IMG/VR virus record: IMGVR_UViG_3300047095_000292
Span: 27,908-91,907 of that record
Direction: 5' to 3' (one strand)
Source of the DNA: a virus
Length of the DNA: 64,000 nucleotides
Translations under genes and position numbers: made by a program
Shown here: positions 24,325 through 31,936 of the stretch, in pieces
Layout: every line of letters begins with the position of its first letter
Numbering within the stretch: position 1 is the stretch's first letter
Notes under the pieces: model-generated
Databases searched by the model: none
What the model was told of the DNA's origin: nothing
The model's input: only the letters and a program-made list of their open reading frames with translations

Positions 24325-24412
24325 AAAAAAAAAAAAAAAATAAAGGAGACCCTCTAACTAACACTATACCTACCCAATTAAGGGCAAGTATAGTGTTAGT
24401 TAGAGGGTCTCC
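24325..24412. terminator. Perfect 25-bp inverted repeat with T16 tract
   Basis: Arms 24345-24369 and 24388-24412 are exact reverse complements, starting GGAGACCCTC, around an 18-base loop. On the minus strand the hairpin is followed by 16 consecutive T (24340-24325) and then GTTTTC. On the plus strand it is followed by ATTTTTATTTTTTT. It should stop leftward transcription from the GC-rich cassette, and possibly rightward transcription too. The remaining non-coding bases (24113-24330) hold only the repeats and candidate promoter listed separately. Confidence 0.8.
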
Positions 24413-24460
24413 AATTTTTATTTTTTTAATAGCTTCAAGACAGACCGAGTTGCGCCTCCA

Positions 24461-24874
24461 TCACCTTTCCCGTTCCTGTGCCAGTCGCGCATCAAGCGCA
24501 GAAGTGTCTTGTGGGAGGGCGAGGGCGTCAACTGCCGCGTCAAGTATGTGATCCAGTGCATCATACGCAGCAAGATCATTCCTATTTCCGCACCAATGTT
24601 CGCTAATATGCAGCAACGCCGCCCGCAGCCTCGCATTGTCGGCCTGTGCTTCTGTACGCAGCCTATACTCGTTCTCCCATAGTTTCGTCATGGCGGCGAG
24701 TTGTTCTTGCAACGTATCGTTCCAGTTGTCCAGCTTCACGCCATACTGCGTCAGGTCATCCACCTGTCGGCGCAGGGTTTCGTATTCCTCGACCGGGATC
24801 ATCACTGTGTTGCAGACTCGGTTACTCATGTCCTGCTCGTACTGGGTCTGGCCTTGATCTGTGTCCTTGAACAT
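24461..24874 (-). CDS. Coiled-coil hypothetical protein, GC-rich cassette
   Basis: A 137-residue protein with a central coiled coil (VEEYETLRRQVDDLTQYG through LRTEAQADNARLRAAL) and an HWCGN element. The start at 24874 is set by TGATG overlap with the gene upstream. Codon use is much richer in G and C than in the genes on either side, which suggests recent acquisition. It resembles small accessory proteins of enterobacterial or pseudomonad phages in style only. Confidence 0.65.
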   Translation of the reverse strand: MFKDTDQGQTQYEQDMSNRVCNTVMIPVEEYETLRRQVDDLTQYGVKLDNWNDTLQEQLAAMTKLWENEYRLRTEAQADNARLRAALLHISEHWCGNRNDLAAYDALDHILDAAVDALALPQDTSALDARLAQERER

Positions 24875-25110
24875 CACACTTCTCCTTCTGGTAGGCGGTA
24901 GAGGGGTTCTGCTTCGTACCACATCAACGGGCCATTCCTCTTAATCTCCGCAATCAGCGCGGCGCGGGAGGCTTGCCATGCTTCCCAATCGGTTTGCAGT
25001 GCTGAGAATTCGGTGTAGCGTTGCTCATCCTCATGCCATTTGCCATACATCTCAAGCGGTAACTTTGCCCGAGATACGAACCACTTCTCAAACGCTTCTC
25101 GGCTAGTCAT
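24874..25110 (-). CDS. Hypothetical phage protein, GC-rich cassette
   Basis: A 78-residue protein of the pattern REAFEKWFVSRAKLPLE ... WEAWQASRAALIAEI, a conserved helical unit seen in accessory genes of many phages. Its function is not known. It overlaps both neighbours by a few bases and shares the high GC content. Confidence 0.65.
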   Translation of the reverse strand: MTSREAFEKWFVSRAKLPLEMYGKWHEDEQRYTEFSALQTDWEAWQASRAALIAEIKRNGPLMWYEAEPLYRLPEGEV

Positions 25111-25363
25111 CGTTCAACTCCTTTCTTGCCTTGTTCCAATGCTCGTAGGCGGCACCACTTGCGCCGCTAGGAAATGCGGCCTTGAGTGCCGCTTCGTAGT
25201 GTTCTATTGCTGCGATCAGCTTAAGGATGGTGGCGGGGTTGGCTAACCGACGGAACCTAGCTCCACACATAAGATCATTAGCAATAGCTTCATCGTCATC
25301 GCCATTGGTCTTTGCATCTATCGCCGCCTCCGCAGCGGCCTTCAGTTCAGCGAGCTTGTTCAT
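25103..25363 (-). CDS. Hypothetical helical protein, GC-rich cassette
   Basis: An 86-residue Ala-rich protein. I chose the start at 25363 (MNKLAELKAAAEAAIDAKTN) because it overlaps the upstream gene by only 17 bases and has a good ribosome site (GGAGAACACG). A longer frame would run deep into the upstream gene. Function unknown. Confidence 0.6.
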   Translation of the reverse strand: MNKLAELKAAAEAAIDAKTNGDDDEAIANDLMCGARFRRLANPATILKLIAAIEHYEAALKAAFPSGASGAAYEHWNKARKELNDD

Positions 25364-26078
25364 CGTGTTCTCCCATTGCTGCGTCGATGGCGTCACGCAG
25401 TTTGACCAACTCCGCGCAACTGATTCCGTAAAACACGCAGTCGGTGGCTCTACTTTCAATCAGAATCTGAGCGTGGCGTGGATTTGATTCAAGCCAATCC
25501 AACCGTGCAGCATCCTTCCGCAGTTCGGCGTTCTCAGCTCTCATATTTCCAATCTGTGTTAGCAGTAATTCCTCTCGCCTGATGGAGGCCATTAGATCGG
25601 CTTCCAGTTTAGCAATGCGCTCCTCGTAGAACGCTGTACTTCTACTGTGTAAGGTGTTCATCACTTCCCCTCCTTGCGCGGCGTCGATCATATAGCGCCA
25701 CGCTTTCTTAGCGTCGTGTCTCATGCCTTTAACTTGAACAGGCTCCCACGAATCGGGCCAGACACTGTTCTCTTGAAATGAAGCCATACCCATAGCGCCT
25801 TGCTCAATCATCGCCTCAGTCGGCTCCCTCGGCACAAGCACCATGCCTTCAGGTATCGCGGCTGCGAGCGGGAAGGTGTACAAGTACATATCCTCCTCGT
25901 CATCCTTCGGTTCTTTTGAGGCAATCCAATACAACTCGCGCCCTTCTGCTATTGCCACCGGCTCCTGCGCTTCCTGTACTGCTGCGATCAGGCGGTGTGC
26001 GAAGTCGAGCATCTGTAGTTCAGGGGCTATGTTCAATTCCCTAACCACGCGCAGCGCAATCTCGTCAATGTTCATCAT
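25347..26078 (-). CDS. Composite accessory phage protein (Ead/Ea22-like style)
   Basis: A 243-residue protein. The middle holds IPEGMVLVPREPTEAMIEQG, a segment repeated across many phage accessory proteins. The C-terminal part is a coiled coil followed by AARLDWLESNPRHAQILIES and ...LRDAIDAAM, typical of lambdoid Ead/Ea22-like composites. These are non-essential, mosaic genes of unknown function. It is the largest gene of the GC-rich cassette. Confidence 0.65.
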   Translation of the reverse strand: MMNIDEIALRVVRELNIAPELQMLDFAHRLIAAVQEAQEPVAIAEGRELYWIASKEPKDDEEDMYLYTFPLAAAIPEGMVLVPREPTEAMIEQGAMGMASFQENSVWPDSWEPVQVKGMRHDAKKAWRYMIDAAQGGEVMNTLHSRSTAFYEERIAKLEADLMASIRREELLLTQIGNMRAENAELRKDAARLDWLESNPRHAQILIESRATDCVFYGISCAELVKLRDAIDAAMGEHDEQAR

Positions 26079-26136
26079 TTCTCCTTGGTGTATAACTCAG
26101 TGGACGCACCATCTAGGGTACACATCGCGTTAGCCG

Positions 26137-26355
26137 TCATCTGTATGTTGCGGGCGGTATCACCCAAAAGTGTTTCACGTCACCGTCCAGCCGGACCGCC
26201 AAGCCGTCACAAATGTGCTTTTGGCCCGTCGCTTCACTTTCATCCTCGACATAGAGGAAATAGTTAAGGGATCGGTCTGCGAGTTTCTTTATCTCGCCGC
26301 CTGTAAGTGCGGTTTGGTCAGTTTCGTAAGCAACCGCATCAACGGTATTCCACAC
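26137..26355 (-). CDS. Hypothetical protein, cassette edge
   Basis: A 72-residue protein with a GTG start (MWNTVDAVAYETDQTALTGG). It is compositionally intermediate between the GC-rich cassette and the AT-rich genes to its right. No motif was recognised. Confidence 0.5.
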   Translation of the reverse strand: MWNTVDAVAYETDQTALTGGEIKKLADRSLNYFLYVEDESEATGQKHICDGLAVRLDGDVKHFWVIPPATYR

Positions 26356-26365
26356 AGAGTTATCC

Positions 26366-26524
26366 TTAAAAGTTCATTTCAAGAAAGTCCAGCAGATCTT
26401 CCATCTTTTCAAATGTCTTGCTCTGAGGACGATCTTCTGCTTGGAACCATTTAATCATAATCTTACCGGATGCTGTAGGAACAACTGTGAAATTCGTCCA
26501 ATCAAATACTGGAAGGTCAGACAT
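26366..26524 (-). CDS. Small acidic protein
   Basis: A 52-residue ORF, MSDLPVFDWTNFTVVPTASG and continuing through a strand-strand-helix pattern to LLDFLEMNF. The start overlaps the upstream gene by eight bases and has AGGAAATTAAAA before the ATG. No family recognised. Confidence 0.6.
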   Translation of the reverse strand: MSDLPVFDWTNFTVVPTASGKIMIKWFQAEDRPQSKTFEKMEDLLDFLEMNF

Positions 26525-26687
26525 TTTTAATTTCCTTTTGTTTGCTCTTCAATAGTGCTTTAGAAAAAGCGATAAGTTCATCATTATTGCTCATGAATGT
26601 ATGCAGCCTTAAAACATTATTGCGTCTATCTACAATGTGCTTGTCAGCTATCTTTAATATTGCCTTGCGAAGTTTACTTTCATCCAT
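26517..26687 (-). CDS. Small basic protein
   Basis: A 56-residue Lys-rich helical protein (MDESKLRKAILKIADKHIVD). Preceded by AGGAGAAGAAAAG. It is coupled to the gene at 26366. No family recognised. Confidence 0.6.
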   Translation of the reverse strand: MDESKLRKAILKIADKHIVDRRNNVLRLHTFMSNNDELIAFSKALLKSKQKEIKNV

Positions 26688-26779
26688 CTTTTCTTCTCCT
26701 GTTTACTACGTAAAATCCTTATAGATAACTACGGTATTCTATAGTTATACTAAAGACTCTCCTAGTCTGCTAAGCTCTA

Positions 26780-27790
26780 CTAGTATCGCCCAGCGATCAC
26801 TGTCTTAATATCCTTCAGGTGACGATAGAATCCGCCTCCAGTTATCTTAAACTTATTCTGGATACGACCACTAATCCATTTAGCAAGTTCGTCTGCATCA
26901 TTGTTTGACATATCTTTTGGATACTCAATACGAATACTTGCGCCTTGTTGAATTTTACTAAGCAGCTCTTCAACTTCTAACTGATAAGGTGTCCATGTAC
27001 TTGGTCCCCTAGATTTCTTATAAGGAGCATCTGTTGTTTCCATCTTAGGTTCCTTACGTAGCTCTGCCAAGATTTCCTTCAACAACTGTGTTTGTTCTTC
27101 TACCATAGCCTTCCATATAGGATGCACTTCTGCATTTGAAGCAATATCTTTTAATAGCCTGTCAGTAGCTTTCTTAAGATCCTCTTTATCAGCCGTAACA
27201 TTCATTGTTTTCATTCCTTTGTTTTGATTAGGGATATGTGGTATTTTTAATTCACTAGGCAATTTATATAGTAAATTCGGAAATGTACCAGACTCTACAA
27301 TATCACCTGTCTTAATTAAATACTGTACCCATTCTTTAACAGTTGCATCTGGCATATGCAATGCTTGGATACTTGAGTCTCTTGCTAATTTCTTTACGCT
27401 TTTAGGACCTACTGCAAGCGCAGCTTTAAATGTCTTCGCTACAATATCAGCTCTAAATTTCTCAGACTCTGGTAGAGCTTCGTAAAATTTCATACAAGCG
27501 AAGCAAAAGCTGCTTCCATCCTCATATTCTTGTCTTGAGTCTTTATTACCACACTTACAGGGTAAATTGCGTTTTACTATTAATCCCATTTGGGATTCCC
27601 ATTTTGTAATGCGGCGAATATCTCGTCTGACACTTAGCAGGAATTGTTTATCGCTAGAGGTACCTGCGATAGATATGACCTGTCCTTTGGGTGATTTTAG
27701 CTTGTAATGCTTGCCTCCATTTGTAAGTTCCCAACCTGTTTTAAGTAGTGGCGCGAGTAGCTCATCTAGCTCTTTAGACTGTGTCTGCAT
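26780..27790 (-). CDS. HicA-like domain fused to a primase-type zinc-binding domain
   Basis: A 336-residue fusion. Residues 8-62 (LLKTGWELTNGGKHYKLKSP ... SSDKQFLLSVRRDIRRI) fit the HicA/YcfA small double-strand RNA-binding-like fold, including the GKHYK-His position. Residues 68-102 (MGLIVKRNLPCKCG ... YEDGSSFCFACMKFY) are clearly paralogous to the zinc domain of the phage primase-helicase (MGIVVHKNQPC ... YEDGTSFCFSCNSFF), but with CxC in place of Cx4C. A winged-helix-like stretch (about 130-185) and a basic C-terminal domain follow. It may modulate priming or bind nucleic acid; the role is inference. Confidence 0.7.
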   Translation of the reverse strand: MQTQSKELDELLAPLLKTGWELTNGGKHYKLKSPKGQVISIAGTSSDKQFLLSVRRDIRRITKWESQMGLIVKRNLPCKCGNKDSRQEYEDGSSFCFACMKFYEALPESEKFRADIVAKTFKAALAVGPKSVKKLARDSSIQALHMPDATVKEWVQYLIKTGDIVESGTFPNLLYKLPSELKIPHIPNQNKGMKTMNVTADKEDLKKATDRLLKDIASNAEVHPIWKAMVEEQTQLLKEILAELRKEPKMETTDAPYKKSRGPSTWTPYQLEVEELLSKIQQGASIRIEYPKDMSNNDADELAKWISGRIQNKFKITGGGFYRHLKDIKTVIAGRY

Positions 27791-27844
27791 GATATTCCTT
27801 TAAATAAGAGAAGGTTTATAGTATAAAGCATATCACTATTTTCC

Positions 27845-28726
27845 TTAATCACTCGGTCGTAGTCTGTAAGTCTTTTCTACTTTATATCCAACACCTGCAT
27901 TAACTATCGTATCCTGTATCCAGTATGTGACATACCCATCTTTGGTTTTAAAGCGATGGTCATGTCCCATGCGAATATGTTCTCCTGGTCGATATCTTTC
28001 AACTATATCAGTCTCATCTGGAGCTTCAGCGTTGCTGCTGCTAATCTTGTTCTTAACCTCTATGACTAGCTCCTTATAATGTGTACCAATCCGTTCCTTC
28101 AGCTTACAACCCTTCTTAAGTCTAGGGGTAGAATCCCTCACTGTCACATTCTTACAAGCAAGCAGCATCATCATTTGTAGCACACTGGTAAATACCCAGT
28201 TCATTCTGCCGACATAAACTTCACTACCTTTAAATTGGTACAGGCCTACCTTTTGTCCACCTAAGTTTTTAGGGCGATAGTAACCAACTATGCGGCCATC
28301 TTCCATTGGAACTGTAGGATTTCCTTCTACAACAATTTCAACCTCATCTTCTTTTAGAACAAAAGTCGCAAGAATTGGAGCAAATAGCCAGCTAGCACCT
28401 ATGGTACGGGTAATATAGAGCATCTGTATTGCTTCACCAGGTCCGGTTTGCGAGAGCATAAGAATATCACACAGATCACCTTTTTCAAAGCCCTCTTGAA
28501 ACTCAAGTACCATATGTCTATACGGAAGACAGAAGCGTCTCACTGTAAACTTCTTTGAACTAATCAATACACCGTTATTAGGCAACTTAAATACTGGAGC
28601 CTTTTTATATACACGCAGTGCATTTTCAAGTATATCACTAGCTTGCATAAAGGCAGTATCAGCCCCTGCAGGCTCTTTAGGAAGGTAGACATCATCCTTC
28701 TTGATCTGACTAATAAACGTCTTCAT
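27845..28726 (-). CDS. Conserved-type phage protein of unknown function
   Basis: A 293-residue soluble protein with many hydrophobic beta stretches (ASWLFAPILATFVLKEDEVE). The C-terminal element RYRPGEHIRMGHDHRFKTKD and the end KVEKTYRLRPSD resemble a conserved end of phage proteins of unknown function. No catalytic residues stand out. It follows a 430-base non-coding region and heads a transcription unit, so it may be well expressed. Confidence 0.6.
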   Translation of the reverse strand: MKTFISQIKKDDVYLPKEPAGADTAFMQASDILENALRVYKKAPVFKLPNNGVLISSKKFTVRRFCLPYRHMVLEFQEGFEKGDLCDILMLSQTGPGEAIQMLYITRTIGASWLFAPILATFVLKEDEVEIVVEGNPTVPMEDGRIVGYYRPKNLGGQKVGLYQFKGSEVYVGRMNWVFTSVLQMMMLLACKNVTVRDSTPRLKKGCKLKERIGTHYKELVIEVKNKISSSNAEAPDETDIVERYRPGEHIRMGHDHRFKTKDGYVTYWIQDTIVNAGVGYKVEKTYRLRPSD

Positions 28727-29157
28727 TTCTCTTTTCTCCTTTTATTGTACTCGAGAAGAACTCTAGAAAGGTGCACTCCCAAACGATCTGAAATGCTAAC
28801 GTAGAGTCTTCCGACCCCGATCATATCTCACGTAACAGGGCATTCTAAAGTTCAACCGGCTACAAGCTAGAGAGCGACTCTAACATGACGCTAGGGTTAC
28901 TTGCTTCCCTTTGTCCCTTCTATGACTCCCCAAATTTCCCATCTCTAGGTCTTTGAAAAGGCGGACAGGTTAGACTCTAGGAATCTCTTATATAACCCGA
29001 TCCATGCCTAGAACATGGACTTTTTTGCGCGTTCTCTCGCTAAAGAGAACATCTCAATTAAACTTCCTTTTCAGGTTAGTCAGGGTATCTTTAAGCGTAG
29101 CAAACACTGTTAAGTGTCTGACCCTGACTTTCACAGGGTTGTACCTAGCAGATCTTG
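28727..29157. other. Structured non-coding region
   Basis: No credible ORF is present. The block has several inverted repeats: CCATG/CATGG (29002-29018) followed on the plus strand by TTTTTT, GTTCTCT/AGAGAAC (29031-29050), and an 8-bp pair GTCAGGGT/ACCCTGAC (29079-29086 and 29121-29128) enclosing an inner hairpin (29101-29120). GC content is higher than in nearby genes. A leader RNA, small RNA or promoter region for the gene at 27845 are all possible. I found no tRNA cloverleaf. Confidence 0.5.
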
Positions 29158-29406
29158 TTACCTTGCTACACAGAGTACATGCATTAAATCTGAGTGATCA
29201 TTATCAGCATTGAATAGCAATTTGAAACGTTGACCAGTCTTGCTATTAACCATGATAATATAAGCAGGGTCTACATCACCTATATGCTTATCATACATTG
29301 CAGTCCAGGCACCACTAACTTGTACACCCATGTTATATGCATCATGATTGAATGGGTTAGCACCTACTGGAATTGGGTCCATTTGAACTATTTGCGGTAG
29401 TTTCAT
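29158..29406 (-). CDS. Small hypothetical protein
   Basis: An 82-residue protein starting MKLPQIVQMDPIPVGANPFN. The start at 29406 follows AAAGGAGAAACAAA; a longer frame would translate the T26 tract into poly-Phe and is rejected. The fold appears mixed alpha and beta. The gene lies only 20 bases after the T26 tract. Function unknown. Confidence 0.65.
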   Translation of the reverse strand: MKLPQIVQMDPIPVGANPFNHDAYNMGVQVSGAWTAMYDKHIGDVDPAYIIMVNSKTGQRFKLLFNADNDHSDLMHVLCVAR

Positions 29407-29426
29407 TTTGTTTCTCCTTTGTAAAC

Positions 29427-29483
29427 AAAAAAAAAAAAAAAAAAAAAAAAAATAATGGACAGGTACTGTTTCCAATCCCTGTC
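29427..29483 (-). terminator. Hairpin followed by a T26 tract
   Basis: On the minus strand GACAGG and CCTGTC (29483-29478 and 29463-29458) form a 6-bp hairpin. After CATTA come 26 consecutive T (29452-29427) and GTTTAC. This is the same arrangement as at 24325 and 63875. The next ribosome site follows within 20 bases, so readthrough must occur if no promoter lies inside the tract. Confidence 0.55.
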
Positions 29484-29494
29484 TATATTCCCTT

Positions 29495-29626
29495 TTAAAG
29501 AATCGTCCACTCAGCATCTTCGCGTTTAAAGCCAAGGTCATCTACAAGACCTTCAATCAGTTCATTTCGGTTCATATAGGAATGTTCCTTGATGTACTGT
29601 ACAACTTGCCAGTCGCGTTCACTCAT
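29495..29626 (-). CDS. Small helical protein, HTH-like
   Basis: A 43-residue ORF (MSERDWQVVQYIKEHSYMNR then NELIEGLVDDLGFK) whose helix pattern resembles half of a winged-helix domain. Preceded by AAAGGAGAGCACC. No family assigned. Confidence 0.6.
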   Translation of the reverse strand: MSERDWQVVQYIKEHSYMNRNELIEGLVDDLGFKREDAEWTIL

Positions 29627-29712
29627 GGTGCTCTCCTTTGGTTATGAAACAAAGTATTCATGGTAAGCCCTAGCTCCCAGTATTGCGCTAGGATTTACAC
29701 TAAAGCTTTTCT

Positions 29713-29820
29713 TTACAGGTCAAACAGCTTCATGGCTTCTTCGCGTGATGCGAAGATTCCCATTACAACGTGGTCTGCGGACATGACCAGGAAACCGTGA
29801 TGTGTTTTGCGGATTGCCAT
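29713..29820 (-). CDS. 35-residue miniprotein
   Basis: Start at 29820 after AAAGGAGCTTTAAA. It reads MAIRKTHHGFLVMSADHVVM and ends SREEAMKLFDL, a strand-strand-helix pattern. A GGTATCTTATATG element, also found before the gene at 32649, lies upstream (29856-29868) and may be a host-type promoter. Function unknown. Confidence 0.55.
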   Translation of the reverse strand: MAIRKTHHGFLVMSADHVVMGIFASREEAMKLFDL

Positions 29821-29879
29821 TTTAAAGCTCCTTTTGTGGTGGTGGTTGTATTCATATAAGATACCACAAAAGCCGCAGT

Positions 29880-30587
29880 TTAAAGAGGCCGACAAATGAT
29901 ATTAAATGACACTATATTTTCTTTCCAGATACTCTTCTCATTCTTGAAGAAATTATTTGGTCTGAATAAAGGAGGTTGATGCAGCTTTGTACGGTATCCC
30001 AGATCCCAAATATACTTTCGAAGCATTGGGCTATTTTCCTTTCGGTCATCCTCAAGGTAAATAATAGGACGACAACGTTTAATTGTCTCAGTTGCTCCTT
30101 TTAGGACTTCTAACTCAAATCCCTCAACGTCAATTTTCATAAAGCCAACATCAGGGTATTCAAGTGCATCAATTGCGACTACAGGTACCTTGATACTTCC
30201 AAGTTCTCCCATCTTTCCTACAGATACGCCACCATGATTTACCTTTGTATCCGTAGCAAGTAGAGGCATAATTGTTTCACCAAGGCAACTACCCACTGCT
30301 GCATTATGAATTACGCCTTTGACATTCATTGCAGTAACTTTTACAATATTAGGTTGTGGCTCAAATGCCTCACAGGTAAAGCCAGCTACTTCTAGAGCCT
30401 GACTAATGCATCCGAAGTTAGAGCCAATGTCCAGACACAGACGATTCTTACCAGCCTCTGTAGCAAGACTAATAATCATCTCTGTTTCTTCTGGACTGAA
30501 CTCTCCGTAATTTTCAAGGCTAGGCGCAATGTAAATATCATTCTCTAGATAGTAGGTTGTTCCCCAACGGCCCTCAATACTCTTCAT
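29880..30587 (-). CDS. FkbM-family methyltransferase
   Basis: A SAM-dependent methyltransferase of about 235 residues. The SAM-binding region is CLDIGSNFGCISQALEVAGF, and the FkbM element is VGFMKIDVEGFELEVLKGA. Family members methylate sugar or other hydroxyl groups. The start at 30587 (MKSIEGRWG) overlaps the deaminase gene by 14 bases; an alternative Met lies 21 bases upstream. It could modify a phage or host glycan, or work with the sugar transferase near 61 kb. The substrate is unknown. Confidence 0.85.
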   Translation of the reverse strand: MKSIEGRWGTTYYLENDIYIAPSLENYGEFSPEETEMIISLATEAGKNRLCLDIGSNFGCISQALEVAGFTCEAFEPQPNIVKVTAMNVKGVIHNAAVGSCLGETIMPLLATDTKVNHGGVSVGKMGELGSIKVPVVAIDALEYPDVGFMKIDVEGFELEVLKGATETIKRCRPIIYLEDDRKENSPMLRKYIWDLGYRTKLHQPPLFRPNNFFKNEKSIWKENIVSFNIICRPL

Positions 30588-30918
30588 GTACCATTTCTCC
30601 TCTTGCATTACTATAAATTACATTCCTAATTCCAAATGCCTTGATAGCAGCCATACAGATAGGGCATGGCTTAGCATTACGAAGATACTGATCTTTATTA
30701 TAACGAGTAACCCAGATAGTATGTATCTGCTTAGTCTTACATTTAAGAATGGCTGCGATCTCTGCATGCAGGTTGATCTTATTAGGCAACCCTACTTTAC
30801 GTGCAAAGTGAGCTTGCAAGGGATGCGACTTACTATAATTGTTTACAGCTGTTGCTATCATTTGATTGCCACGATTAAAGCATGCTGCATGTATTTTGTA
30901 CAGTGTTTTCTTTCGCAT
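30574..30918 (-). CDS. Cytidine/deoxycytidylate deaminase-like protein
   Basis: A 114-residue zinc deaminase. The catalytic HAE is in NLHAEIAAIL (about residue 51-53), and the second zinc site is KPCPICMAAIKAFG with PCxxC. It is short for dCMP deaminases and lacks an obvious allosteric region. Substrate may be dCMP, cytidine or another base. TAATG coupling links it to the membrane gene upstream. Confidence 0.8.
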   Translation of the reverse strand: MRKKTLYKIHAACFNRGNQMIATAVNNYSKSHPLQAHFARKVGLPNKINLHAEIAAILKCKTKQIHTIWVTRYNKDQYLRNAKPCPICMAAIKAFGIRNVIYSNARGEMVHEEY

Positions 30919-31049
30919 TATATAATCTTAAGCCCATTTAAGACAGCACCTAGTAAAAATAGAATACCTAAAGTAAGAGCTACGGGTGGTCTAAGATGCG
31001 GTGCAATGTAGATAACTCCAATTATTACTAAGAACTGTCCGTTTGTCAT
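30918..31049 (-). CDS. 43-residue membrane protein
   Basis: Two hydrophobic segments (FLVIIGVIYIA and VALTLGILFLLGAVL) separated by a short basic turn (HLRPP). The stop and the next start share one base (TAATG). Size and layout fit a small membrane hairpin, possibly a holin-like or superinfection protein. No evidence selects between these. Confidence 0.6.
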   Translation of the reverse strand: MTNGQFLVIIGVIYIAPHLRPPVALTLGILFLLGAVLNGLKII

Positions 31050-31601
31050 TTATCGCTTTCGTAGTATAAATTCAATAGCACATTCAGGGCCGTCTATTGG
31101 CATCGTTTGGTCATTGAAGTTATTATGATCATAGCCAGCTTCCAAACGTAGAACACTAATAACATCTACAAGTTCACCTACGTTCTTTAACATAGATAAG
31201 ACGGCTATGGTGTGCTTAGTTGGGGTACGCTCCATCCTGAATGACCATTTGTGATCTGAGTTGAATCTACTAGGCCATGCATTGTGCTCATACATCTCTT
31301 CATCAGGAATAGTGACAACAATATAGCCACCAGGTTTACATATACGGATCCAGTTCCTAAGTGCAATATGTGGATCCTTCATATGTTCCAGGCAATGACT
31401 GCTATGCACGAATGAATATTGATTATCCTTTGCAGCCTTCATATATTGCGCATCACCATCCTTTAGATCCCAATTGTATGCGTCATAACCATGCTGAGAT
31501 ATACAGTCAGGACCAGCGCCAATATCAACGCCCTCCCCTGTAAAATACCTATCATTGTCAGCCTTGTATCTGCGTCTGATTGCCTTGGAAGCCTCATACA
31601 T
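31050..31601 (-). CDS. Class I SAM-dependent methyltransferase
   Basis: A 183-residue methyltransferase. It has GVDIGAGPDCISQHGYDAYN (motif I), SFVHSSHCLEHMKDP (motif IV region) and WIRICKPGGYIVVTIPD (post-motif strand), as in the methyltransferase-11 type. Such enzymes often act on small molecules or sugars. It lies one gene away from the FkbM methyltransferase. Confidence 0.85.
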   Translation of the reverse strand: MYEASKAIRRRYKADNDRYFTGEGVDIGAGPDCISQHGYDAYNWDLKDGDAQYMKAAKDNQYSFVHSSHCLEHMKDPHIALRNWIRICKPGGYIVVTIPDEEMYEHNAWPSRFNSDHKWSFRMERTPTKHTIAVLSMLKNVGELVDVISVLRLEAGYDHNNFNDQTMPIDGPECAIEFILRKR

Positions 31602-31773
31602 CTCTTTTATCCTTTATAAATCCGATAGCCCTTAAATAGTTTTGACGAAGCTTTTCAAATTCCTCTAAGTCCTTTTTACTAGCAAGACATATTTCTTCAT
31701 CACAGAAAGGGCCATCATCTCCTAGCTGAGATGCATGATAGATACAGCGATCATAATAACATTCAGTTGTCAT
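31594..31773 (-). CDS. Small Cys-rich protein
   Basis: A 59-residue protein with two Cys pairs (ECYYDRC and FCDEEIC), which suggest a small zinc-binding unit followed by a helix (KDLEEFEKLRQNYLRAI). It overlaps the methyltransferase start by eight bases. Function unknown. Confidence 0.6.
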   Translation of the reverse strand: MTTECYYDRCIYHASQLGDDGPFCDEEICLASKKDLEEFEKLRQNYLRAIGFIKDKRDV

Positions 31774-31936
31774 TTCGCATACTTTCTATTGCATCAGAAA
31801 GTCTGATAAGAAATTCAGAATGTGACATTTGATTTAATTGATTATCAATTTCAGTATCATACCATACAGGGCGTTCCTCATATCCTTGCCCTTGCCATTC
31901 TTCAAACTGATAGCGTACGGTTGCCTCTAGACTCAT
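31763..31936 (-). CDS. Small hypothetical protein
   Basis: A 57-residue acidic ORF (MSLEATVRYQFEEWQGQGYE) with an ATGA overlap with the upstream gene and 11 bases with the next. No motif recognised. Confidence 0.6.
   Translation of the reverse strand: MSLEATVRYQFEEWQGQGYEERPVWYDTEIDNQLNQMSHSEFLIRLSDAIESMRNDN

Noticed and set aside
24418-24636. 72-residue ORF overlapping the cassette gene
   Set aside because: It lies in another frame of the better supported gene 24461-24874 and has no ribosome site or family match.
28760-28880. tRNA gene in the 430-base non-coding block
   Set aside because: A GGTTGAA-like word is present but no acceptor and anticodon stems could be paired.
29407-29541. N-terminal extension of the gene at 29158 through the T26 tract
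   Set aside because: It would encode poly-Phe and ignore a good ribosome site at the internal ATG.
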